This document shows, piece after piece, positions 1 through 7,329 of a DNA stretch of 8,327 nt; within the stretch, counting starts at the first letter, position 1, and each line of letters begins with the position of its first letter. The notes under the pieces were generated by a model. That model saw only the letters and a program-made list of their open reading frames with translations, had not been told where the DNA came from and did not search any database. Where the stretch lies: NCBI RefSeq assembly GCF_031082345.1, contig NZ_JAVHLH010000120.1, positions 1 to 8,327 of the forward strand, read 5' to 3'. Source of the DNA: Brevundimonas sp. GTDB taxonomy: Bacteria > Pseudomonadota > Alphaproteobacteria > Caulobacterales > Caulobacteraceae. The position numbers and the translations under genes are program-made.

Positions 1-1
1 C

Positions 2-1682
<1,681 letters not shown>

Positions 1683-1686
<4 letters not shown>

Positions 1687-2105
1687 CCGCCAACCCGTGG
1701 CTCGCGGTCGGCGGCGCGCTCAGCGCTGCGGCATCGCTGGCGCACCTGGCCATCATCCTGGGCGGCCCCCGCTGGTACGACGTCTTCGGCGCCGGGCCGC
1801 GCATGGTGCGACTGGCCGAGCAGGGCTCTCCGAAGGCCGCCCTCATTACTCTCGGCATCGCCGCCGTGCTGGCGATCTGGGCGGCGTTCGCCTTCTCGGG
1901 CGCCGGACTGATCCCGCGCCTGCCCCTGCTCAAACTGGCCTTGCTGGCCATCACGGCTGTCTACGTCGTGCGGGCGGTCGGCTATATCCCGACCCTGATG
2001 GTCACGGGGGCGCCGGTCGGGACCTTCGCCTGGGTCAGTTCGGCCATCGTCCTCGTCTACGCCGGGGTCCACGTCCTCGGAACTCTCGAACTATGGCGCA
2101 ACTGA
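1683..2105 (+). CDS. Small four-helix membrane protein, function unknown
   Basis: The 140-residue product has four likely membrane helices, at about residues 6-27, 51-75, 80-101 and 114-134. Between helices 1 and 2 lies a polar loop containing GPRWYDVFGAGPRMVRLAEQ. It looks like a widespread family of small uncharacterised proteobacterial membrane proteins, whose shared features as I recall them are a W/Y-Y-x-x-F-G-A-G loop and a GLIPRLPLLK helix start. I know of no assigned function and do not propose one. The GTG start at 1683 overlaps the astB TGA stop (GTGA), and there is no strong Shine-Dalgarno, so translation probably depends on ribosomes finishing astB. The 3' end overlaps the next gene by 13 bases. 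A link to arginine catabolism, such as transport or a membrane accessory role, is suggested only by position. Confidence 0.82.
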
Positions 2106-2629
2106 CCCACCGCATCGCCACCGAGGCCGACATTCCCGTCCTCGTCGCCCTGATGGACCGCGCCATCACCGGCCCGCTGGCCGACTTCTTGACGCCAGAC
2201 CAGATCGCCGCCAGCCGTCGGCTGATGGGCATCGACAGCCAGATCATCGCCGACCGGACCTATGTCATCGTCGAGAGCGATGGCGTGATGGCCGGCTGCG
2301 GCGGCTGGAGCGGCCGGATCACCGAATACGGCGGCGACCACACCCCCGGCCGCGAGCCCGCGCCGCTGACGCCCGGCGTCGATGCCGCCCGCATCCGCGC
2401 CATGTACACCGCCCCGGAATTCCTGCGCCGGGGCGTCGGCCGGATGATCCTCGGCCTGTGCGAGGACGCCGCCCGCGCCGCCGGCTACGACCGCGCCGAA
2501 CTGGTCGCCACCCTCGGCGGCGAGCCGCTGTACCGCGCCGCCGGCTATCGCGAGATCGAACGATTCGAGGACGACCGCGGCGGCGCCCCGGTGCCTCTGG
2601 TCCGGATGGGCAAGGCCCTCGGACGCTAG
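2093..2629 (+). CDS. GNAT-family N-acetyltransferase
   Basis: The 178-residue product is a single-domain Gcn5-related acetyltransferase, which transfers an acetyl group from acetyl-CoA to an amine. The substrate cannot be told from sequence. The N-terminus has the usual strand-helix start (LTHRIATEADIPVLVALMDRAI, about residues 4-25). The central beta strand with IRAMYTAPEF (101-110) leads into motif A, RRGVGRMIL (112-120), the pyrophosphate-binding loop. The C-terminal part has EPLYRAAGYREIERF (144-158), a classic motif B ending. It is too short to be AstA, the arginine succinyltransferase of about 340 residues, and does not resemble it. The ATG at 2093 lies 13 bases inside the preceding gene, with only a weak GGA upstream at 2079-2081, so coupling is likely. 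The TAG stop shares CTAG with the stop of the opposite-strand LytTR gene. It may travel with the ast genes or simply sit downstream. Confidence 0.9.
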   Translation: MAQLTHRIATEADIPVLVALMDRAITGPLADFLTPDQIAASRRLMGIDSQIIADRTYVIVESDGVMAGCGGWSGRITEYGGDHTPGREPAPLTPGVDAARIRAMYTAPEFLRRGVGRMILGLCEDAARAAGYDRAELVATLGGEPLYRAAGYREIERFEDDRGGAPVPLVRMGKALGR

Positions 2630-3582
2630 CCCCTGAGCCGGGCGAGCGCCTCGGGGAACCGCCGCGACAGCGGGGCCCGCACCTCGCCCAGTTCCACCGT
2701 CCAGTCGCCTGAACCGTCCGGCTCCAGTCCCGTGACCCGCGCGCCGTTCACCAGCCACGACCGGTGCGCCCGCACGAAACCATAGGCTTCCAGCTCCACC
2801 TCGATGGCGGCCAGGGTGGCGCGCATCAGCGGCCGGCGTCCGTCGGCGAGCCAGAATTCGACGTAGTTGCCCGCCGAGGACACGGCCAGGATCTCCCCCA
2901 CCGGCGCGCGGATGATGCGGGCCCCGTCGCGGATGTCGAAACTGACTGGATGCAGGGTCGTCCGCTCTGTCCGGCGCAGCCGCCGCAGGATCCAGAACAG
3001 GCCCACGAAGGCGGCGTAGCTCAGCAGATCCTTGCGGAACTCGTACAGATAGACCTCGCCGGCGGGGCCCGGCTCATAGGGACCGGCGTCAGCGAGACCA
3101 TAGATGGCCAGGCGCAGGCTCATCATGCCGACGACGTGAAGGGCGCTCCAGATCGCCGCGACGGCGAGATGCGCGCCGGCGAAGGCGGCCCGGGCGCGCC
3201 AGCCGTCGCGAACCATCTCCGGCGGCGCGGCGGCGGTGCTGATCCAGGGCAGCCAGGCCAGAAGCACCACCACAACGGCGCTGGTGCCTTCCCAGACCCA
3301 AGGCTCCCAGGCGCTCACATCGGGATGGTCGACCTGAACCGTCAGGGAATTGACCACGGTGACCGCCACGGCGCCCGCGGCGATGGCCAGGGCGCCGATC
3401 ATCAGGTCCCGGGTCTCGACGTCGCGCAGGCGATCCAGAGCGCCTTCCAGCAGGCCGCCCGTCCCGCGAGGCGCGCCGCCCGTCCCGGAGACGCCGCGCC
3501 CATCCCTTGCCGCAGGCCGCCGGTCCCGCCGACCTTGTCCCGACGCGCCGGGCGCCGACGATCGCGAAACGTCGTCGCTCAT
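2626..3582 (-). CDS. Membrane-anchored LytTR-family transcriptional regulator
   Basis: The 318-residue product joins an N-terminal membrane region to a C-terminal LytTR DNA-binding domain. Residues 1-55 are low-complexity, rich in Arg, Gly, Ser and Ala. Four likely membrane helices follow at about 60-82, 100-117, 132-158 and 185-201. The LytTR domain covers about 212-318, with ILAVSSAGNYVEFWLADG (231-248) and RAHRSWLVN (271-279), the most conserved element of the family. There is no receiver or kinase domain, so it is probably a one-component regulator sensing at or in the membrane. The start used is ATG at 3582-3580, but the disordered head may be overcalled: the next in-frame ATG is at 3402-3400 (residue 61), at the edge of helix 1. 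The gene diverges from the acyltransferase gene almost without a gap, which makes that gene a candidate target. Its stop overlaps that of the GNAT gene. Confidence 0.88.
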   Translation of the reverse strand: MSDDVSRSSAPGASGQGRRDRRPAARDGRGVSGTGGAPRGTGGLLEGALDRLRDVETRDLMIGALAIAAGAVAVTVVNSLTVQVDHPDVSAWEPWVWEGTSAVVVVLLAWLPWISTAAAPPEMVRDGWRARAAFAGAHLAVAAIWSALHVVGMMSLRLAIYGLADAGPYEPGPAGEVYLYEFRKDLLSYAAFVGLFWILRRLRRTERTTLHPVSFDIRDGARIIRAPVGEILAVSSAGNYVEFWLADGRRPLMRATLAAIEVELEAYGFVRAHRSWLVNGARVTGLEPDGSGDWTVELGEVRAPLSRRFPEALARLRG

Positions 3583-3595
3583 GGAGTTCCCGCCC

Positions 3596-4837
3596 GTGTC
3601 ATCCCTCTCTGTCGCCCCCTCGCCGGACCGCCGCCACGACCTCGACTGGATCCGCGTCGGGGCCTTCCTGCTGCTGATTCTGTATCACGTCGGCATGTTC
3701 TACGTGCCGTGGGACTGGCACGTGAAGTCCGGCCACGAGATCGAGGCGCTGGAGCCGATCATGCAGCTGACCAATCCGTGGCGGCTGACCCTGCTGTTCC
3801 TGGTCTCGGGGGCGGCCACCCGCTTCCTCGCCGACAGCCTGGCCCGCGACGGCCGTGTCGGCGCGGGCCGGTTGGCCGGATCGCGGACCCTGAGGCTGCT
3901 GCCGCCCCTGCTGTTCGCCATGTTCGTGATCGTGCCGCCGCAGAGCTATTACGAGATCGTCGAGGCCGTCGGCCGTCTGGCGCCGCAGGCCGACGCCTAC
4001 CACAACGCCTTCACCGCCGACTTCTGGACCCGCTACGCCACCGCCTCGGGGAACTGGTGCGGGCCCGACGGCGGCTGCCTCGTCACCCCGACCTGGAACC
4101 ACATGTGGTTCGTGGCCTATCTGCTGGTCTACAGCCTGATCCTCGCGGGGCTTCTGGCCCTGTCCTCCGGTCGCCTGCGCGCTTTCGGCGGCCTGCTGGA
4201 GCGCGGCCTGAAGGGCTGGGGGCTGCTGATCTGGCCCATCGTCTTCCTCGCGGCGGTCCGCTGGGGCCTCGCCTATCGCTTCGAGATCACCCACGATCTG
4301 GTCAACGACTGGTACAATCACGCCCTGTCGTTCAGCGCCTTCCTGTTCGGCTTTCTGACGGCCCGGTCCGAGGCCCTGCGCCAGGGCTTCATCCGACTGC
4401 GCTGGCCGGCGCTGATCCTCGCCCTCGCCGCCTGGGCGGCCTGGGCCGGCTACGCCTGGGAATACCGGGCCGAGGACGCCATGCCCGCCGACGCCCTGCG
4501 CCGGGCCATGCGGATCGTCTATGCGGCGGACCAGTGGGCCTTCATCGCCGCCATCCTGGGTTTCGGCGCGAGACACCTGAACCGCGGCGGGCCGGTGCTG
4601 CGCTATCTGACGATCGGGGTCTTCCCCTTCTACATCGTCCACCAGACCGCCATCGTCGTGGTCGGTCACCATCTCGCGAAGCTGCGCCTTCCGCTCGCGG
4701 CGGAGGCGGGCATTCTGATCGCGGCGACCTTCGCGGCCTGCTTCCTGGCCTATGAAGTCGCGCGCCGCTCGGGCTGGTCGGGCCTGCTGCTTGGAGTGAA
4801 GCCTCAGGCCGCGAAACGCCCGCCCTTGGCCGCATAG
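3596..4837 (+). CDS. Acyltransferase-3 (OpgC/OafA-type) integral membrane protein
   Basis: The 413-residue product is a polytopic membrane protein of the acyltransferase-3 family, which moves acyl groups onto sugars, glycans or other envelope molecules. Its substrate is unknown. The first helix carries the family signature DLDWIRVGAFLLLILYHVGMF (15-35), with the R-x10-H pair Arg20 and His31. Further markers are LFLVSGAATRF (67-77), WNHMWFVAYLLVYS (167-180), reminiscent of OpgC, and FPFYIVHQ (343-350) in a late helix. About ten helices are visible. An extramembrane loop holds Cys155 and Cys161. I chose GTG at 3596 because GGAG at 3583-3586 lies nine bases upstream. The in-frame ATG at 3581 has no Shine-Dalgarno but would extend the protein by five residues. 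The 3' end overlaps phhA by 34 bases. The family is secure; calling it opgC would go too far. Confidence 0.88.
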   Translation: MSSLSVAPSPDRRHDLDWIRVGAFLLLILYHVGMFYVPWDWHVKSGHEIEALEPIMQLTNPWRLTLLFLVSGAATRFLADSLARDGRVGAGRLAGSRTLRLLPPLLFAMFVIVPPQSYYEIVEAVGRLAPQADAYHNAFTADFWTRYATASGNWCGPDGGCLVTPTWNHMWFVAYLLVYSLILAGLLALSSGRLRAFGGLLERGLKGWGLLIWPIVFLAAVRWGLAYRFEITHDLVNDWYNHALSFSAFLFGFLTARSEALRQGFIRLRWPALILALAAWAAWAGYAWEYRAEDAMPADALRRAMRIVYAADQWAFIAAILGFGARHLNRGGPVLRYLTIGVFPFYIVHQTAIVVVGHHLAKLRLPLAAEAGILIAATFAACFLAYEVARRSGWSGLLLGVKPQAAKRPPLAA

Positions 4838-5679
4838 GCCTGGGTGCCGCGAGTGAAGACCCGGTCGGACGGCAGGATGGCGTCGATGGCGATGGCCTCG
4901 GCGCCCTTCAGCCGCTCGTAGATCGGACCGAAATCCTGCAGCGTCTCCAGCTTCAGCTGCTCGATGTCGTCGATGACGAAATAGACCTGCTGGAAGTCGT
5001 CGATCCGGTAGAGGGTGCGCATCACACGCTCGAGGTCGAAACCGAGCCGGTTCGGCGACGGGTCGTCCAGGGCGAAGACGCTCTCGGTCGCCGAGGAGAC
5101 GATGCCGGCGCCATAGATGCGCAGGCCGCCCTCGTCCTGCATCAGGCCGAACTCGACCGTGTACCAGTACAGCCGGGCGAGGTTCTGCAGCATGCCCAGC
5201 GAAGCCGCCCGCTGCCCGCCCTTGCCGTAGGCCTCCATATAGGCGGCGAAGTCGGGGTCGGTCAGCATCGGCACATGGCCGAACACGTCGTGGAAGATGT
5301 CCGGCTCCTGCAGATAGTCCAGCTGGTCCGGCTTGCGGATGAACTGGCCCGAGGGGAAGCGGCGGTTGGCCAGATGATCGAAGAACACCTCGTCGGGCAC
5401 CAGGCCGGGCACGCAGACCACGGTCCAGCCGGTCAGGGCCTGCAGCTTGGGGTTCATGGTCTCGAAATCGGGAATGCCGCCGGTGTTGAGGTCCAGCGCT
5501 GTCAGGCCCTTGAGGAAGACGTCGGCGGCCCGCCCGGGCAGGATCTTCATCTGGCGGGCGTAGAGGGTGTCCCAGGTGCGGTGTTCGACGTCCGTATAGG
5601 CCGACCAGTCCTGCGGGATGGTCCAGTCCGCGGCCGCGCCCTCGGGCGGCGTTTCGAAGACGTGCTCGAAATCGGACAT
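4804..5679 (-). CDS. phhA: Phenylalanine 4-monooxygenase (phenylalanine hydroxylase)
   Basis: PhhA hydroxylates L-phenylalanine to L-tyrosine with O2 and tetrahydropterin at a non-haem iron centre in the cytoplasm. It feeds phenylalanine into tyrosine degradation. The 291-residue single-domain form is typical of bacteria. The iron ligands are visible: His130 and His135 in DIFHDVFGHVPML and Glu176 in YWYTVEFGL, matching the 2-His-1-carboxylate triad at 138/143/184 of the Chromobacterium enzyme. FIRKPDQLDYLQEPD (113-127) and YGAGIVSSATES (189-200) are also conserved. I place the start at ATG 5679-5677, because on the minus strand AGGAG lies seven bases upstream. An in-frame TTG at 5697 would add six residues and overlap that Shine-Dalgarno. 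The partner phhB (pterin carbinolamine dehydratase) is not in the window. hspQ lies 77 bases upstream on the same strand. The C-terminus overlaps the acyltransferase gene tail to tail. Confidence 0.96.
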   Translation of the reverse strand: MSDFEHVFETPPEGAAADWTIPQDWSAYTDVEHRTWDTLYARQMKILPGRAADVFLKGLTALDLNTGGIPDFETMNPKLQALTGWTVVCVPGLVPDEVFFDHLANRRFPSGQFIRKPDQLDYLQEPDIFHDVFGHVPMLTDPDFAAYMEAYGKGGQRAASLGMLQNLARLYWYTVEFGLMQDEGGLRIYGAGIVSSATESVFALDDPSPNRLGFDLERVMRTLYRIDDFQQVYFVIDDIEQLKLETLQDFGPIYERLKGAEAIAIDAILPSDRVFTRGTQAYAAKGGRFAA

Positions 5680-5756
5680 GAAGGCGCTCCTGCTCAACCC
5701 GGACTCTGACGGTCCCTTGCCCCCAATCTAGGCGGGGGGCGGCCGAGGCGCCAGCG

Positions 5757-6089
5757 TCAGTGGATGGCGTGCGACTTCGGCGCGTACCGTCCCTTGCGGT
5801 CCACGGTGAACCAGCGGGTCTCGGCCTCGCGGGCGACGGACGACAGTTCGGGATCGTGCTCCAGCGCGTCCTCGGGCGCATAGGCGACGAAGCCGCCCTC
5901 CGCGCCGAGCGCGAGCACCTGGTAGAAGGGCTGGTCCGGCGAGATCTCACCCGTATCTCCGGGCTGGCCCGCGAACACCGGGTCGACGTCGATCACCACG
6001 CCCCGAAAGGCGGCCTGGCGGTGGCGGACGATCTGGCCGAGACCAAATTTGGCGACGATTTCATCAGTCATGACGCCAGAGTGCGCCAT
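5757..6089 (-). CDS. hspQ: HspQ / YccV-like heat-shock, hemimethylated-DNA-binding domain protein
   Basis: The 110-residue product has the YccV-like fold of HspQ. In enterobacteria HspQ is a small heat-inducible protein that binds hemimethylated DNA in vitro and acts as a specificity enhancer for the Lon protease. The diagnostic N-terminal segment AKFGLGQIVRHRQAAFRGVV (13-32), followed by DVDPVFAG, is close to E. coli HspQ. The middle QPFYQVLAL (53-61) and FVAYAPEDALEHD (67-79) match the family's YHV and tYlaEaqL regions. The C-terminal end RKGRYAPKSHAIH is typical of alphaproteobacterial members as I recall them. Two ATG starts are possible: 6089 with a weak AGG close by, and 6071, which gives MTDEIVAKFG. 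Neither has a strong Shine-Dalgarno. The gene diverges from the Ppx/GppA gene across a 114-base spacer and precedes phhA on the same strand. I know of no functional reason for the hspQ-phhA pairing. Confidence 0.9.
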   Translation of the reverse strand: MAHSGVMTDEIVAKFGLGQIVRHRQAAFRGVVIDVDPVFAGQPGDTGEISPDQPFYQVLALGAEGGFVAYAPEDALEHDPELSSVAREAETRWFTVDRKGRYAPKSHAIH

Positions 6090-6203
6090 CCAACCTGAGC
6101 GATATGGCCGCCGGTTCGTTCATTTTCCCGTCACATCGCCTTGGCGCGGGTGCGGCTGGGGGTCTAGGTTGCGCGGGACGGGCGCCGTTTCGGACCGCCC
6201 ACC
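6090..6203. other. Divergent intergenic region between hspQ and the Ppx/GppA gene
   Basis: This 114-base spacer is the longest gene-free stretch in the window and must hold the promoters for both flanking genes. It contains an AT-rich patch around 6115-6130 that stands out from the GC-rich surroundings. On the plus strand there is a promoter-like pair at 6141-6170, listed separately. On the minus strand, 6108-6101 reads GCCATATC, seven of eight matches to the Caulobacter housekeeping -10 consensus GCTANAWC as I remember it, but the nearest -35-like GTGACGG is about five bases too far upstream. If that -10 were real, transcription would start near 6094 and favour the 6071 start of hspQ. I see no clear heat-shock sigma-32 promoter. 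Confidence 0.5.
6141..6170 (+). promoter_or_regulatory. Candidate housekeeping-sigma promoter for the Ppx/GppA gene
   Basis: TTGGCG at 6141-6146 and TAGGTT at 6165-6170 are separated by 18 bases. They resemble alphaproteobacterial -35 and -10 elements (TTGACG and a CTA-containing -10). The position would give a transcript starting near 6177, about 27 bases before the GTG at 6204. The match is imperfect and such pairs arise by chance, so this is only a candidate. Confidence 0.3.
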
Positions 6204-7328
6204 GTGAAAGTTCGGCCCATGCCGGAGATCGGCGCGCCCACGGGCGCTCCCCGGTCCCAGCGTTCCGGGTCCGGCGGCCAGCGCGCCCGCAGCGGCGCCT
6301 CCGACGGGACCGGCGCATCAGGTCGGGAGCCGCCCCTCTACGGGGCGCTCGACCTCGGGACCAACAACTGCCGCCTGCTGATCGCCCGCCCGGCGCGGGA
6401 CGGTTTCCGCGTGGTCGATTCCTTCAGCCGCATCGTCCGCCTCGGCGAAGGCCTGTCGCGCACCGGGCGTCTCGACGACGCGGCCATGGAGCGGGCCTAT
6501 GAGGCCCTTGTCCTGTGCGGCGAACGGGTGGCGAAGAAGGGCGTTGAATCGACCCGGCTGATGGCCGTCGCGACTCAGGCCTGCCGCCAGGCCGACAACG
6601 GCGCCGCCTTCATCGAGCGGGTCCGGGAGGGCACCGGCCTGCGTCTGCGCATCATTGACCCGGTCGAGGAGGCGCGGCTGTCCGTCGAGGGCTGCCTGAA
6701 CCTGTTCGATGACGCGGCCGAGGCCGTGCTGGTCGTCGATGTCGGCGGCGGGTCCACGGAACTGAGCTGGCTGAAGCAGACGGGCGCCGGCTTCGTGCTG
6801 GAGGGCTGGATGTCGGCGCCGATCGGCGTGGTCACCCTGGCCGAACGCCATCCCGAGCCGCCGCGCGCGACGCCCGAGGGAATCACCGTCTGGTACGAGG
6901 CCATGGTCGCCGACATGGGCGAGGCCCTGTCGCGGGCGCCGATCGATCCGGCCCTGCGCGAGGTCTTCGCCGCCGGACGGGCGCACCTGGTCGGCACCTC
7001 CGGCGCCATCACCAGCCTCGCCGGCATCCACCTCCGCCTGCGGCGCTATCAGCGCAATCTGGTCGACGGTCTGTGGATGACGCGCGGCGATTGCGAAAAA
7101 GCCGCCGAGCGGCTGATGCAGCTGGGGCCGGAAGGGCGCGCCGCCGAATCCTGCATCGGCCCGGACCGCGCCGATCTGGTCCTGGCCGGGGCGGCGATCA
7201 TGGAGGCGGTGCAGCGCGCCTGGCCGTCGGAGCGCGTCCGGGTCGCCGACCGCGGTCTGCGCGAAGGCCTGCTGCTGCAGAAGATGCGCGAGGAACGCCG
7301 GCCCCGGCGACGCCGCCGGCGCCGGTGA
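6204..7328 (+). CDS. Ppx/GppA-family phosphatase (exopolyphosphatase or pppGpp phosphatase)
   Basis: The 374-residue product belongs to the ASKHA-fold Ppx/GppA family, which removes terminal phosphate from polyphosphate or converts pppGpp to ppGpp. Sequence alone does not separate the two. The fold begins near residue 45 with the phosphate-1 loop ALDLGTNNCRLLI (48-60). It continues with the catalytic-region DPVEEARLSVEG (152-163), the phosphate-2 loop DVGGGSTEL (179-187), GTSGAITSLAG (264-274), ADLVLAGAAIM (323-333) and ADRGLREGLLL (348-358). It ends there, without the C-terminal HD-type domain of long Ppx proteins, so this is the short two-lobe form. Residues 1-43 are Gly/Ser/Arg-rich and probably disordered. 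The tail from 365 is almost pure arginine. The start is GTG 6204; ATG 6219 is nearly as good, and neither has a strong Shine-Dalgarno. The gene ends one base before the stop of the opposing cyclophilin gene. Confidence 0.92.
   Translation: MKVRPMPEIGAPTGAPRSQRSGSGGQRARSGASDGTGASGREPPLYGALDLGTNNCRLLIARPARDGFRVVDSFSRIVRLGEGLSRTGRLDDAAMERAYEALVLCGERVAKKGVESTRLMAVATQACRQADNGAAFIERVREGTGLRLRIIDPVEEARLSVEGCLNLFDDAAEAVLVVDVGGGSTELSWLKQTGAGFVLEGWMSAPIGVVTLAERHPEPPRATPEGITVWYEAMVADMGEALSRAPIDPALREVFAAGRAHLVGTSGAITSLAGIHLRLRRYQRNLVDGLWMTRGDCEKAAERLMQLGPEGRAAESCIGPDRADLVLAGAAIMEAVQRAWPSERVRVADRGLREGLLLQKMREERRPRRRRRRR
7304..7319 (+). other. Short GC-only hairpin at the 3' end of the Ppx/GppA gene
   Basis: CCGGCG at 7304-7309 and CGCCGG at 7314-7319 can pair as a perfect six-base stem around the tetraloop ACGC. 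It lies inside the codons of the poly-arginine tail, just before the stop. No run of T follows on the plus strand, so it is not a standard intrinsic terminator. In DNA this GC-rich, such a stem may be chance. Confidence 0.3.
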
Positions 7329-7329
7329 C

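Noticed and set aside
2093..2629. GNAT gene considered as astA (arginine succinyltransferase)
   Set aside because: The product has 178 residues with a generic acetyl-CoA motif. AstA is about twice as long and has a different sequence signature.
2764..4755. Plus-strand open frame of 663 codons across the LytTR and acyltransferase genes
   Set aside because: Its first half is antisense to the LytTR gene and its second half is a shifted frame of the acyltransferase gene. The composition is Arg/Pro/Gly-rich with no domains.
5719..5740. Inverted repeat GCCCCC...GGGGGC in the hspQ-phhA spacer, considered as a terminator
   Set aside because: The stem is six GC pairs with a ten-base loop, but no T-run follows on either strand. 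In such GC-rich sequence this is weak evidence.
3599..5950. Minus-strand open frame of 783 codons across hspQ, phhA and the acyltransferase region
   Set aside because: It is the longest open frame in the window but a shadow: shifted hspQ and phhA, then antisense to the acyltransferase. The real frames carry clear family motifs.
6101..6130. Possible minus-strand housekeeping promoter for hspQ (GCCATATC with GTGACGG upstream)
   Set aside because: The -10 match is good, but the spacing to the -35-like element is about five bases longer than the known range, so it is not listed as a promoter.
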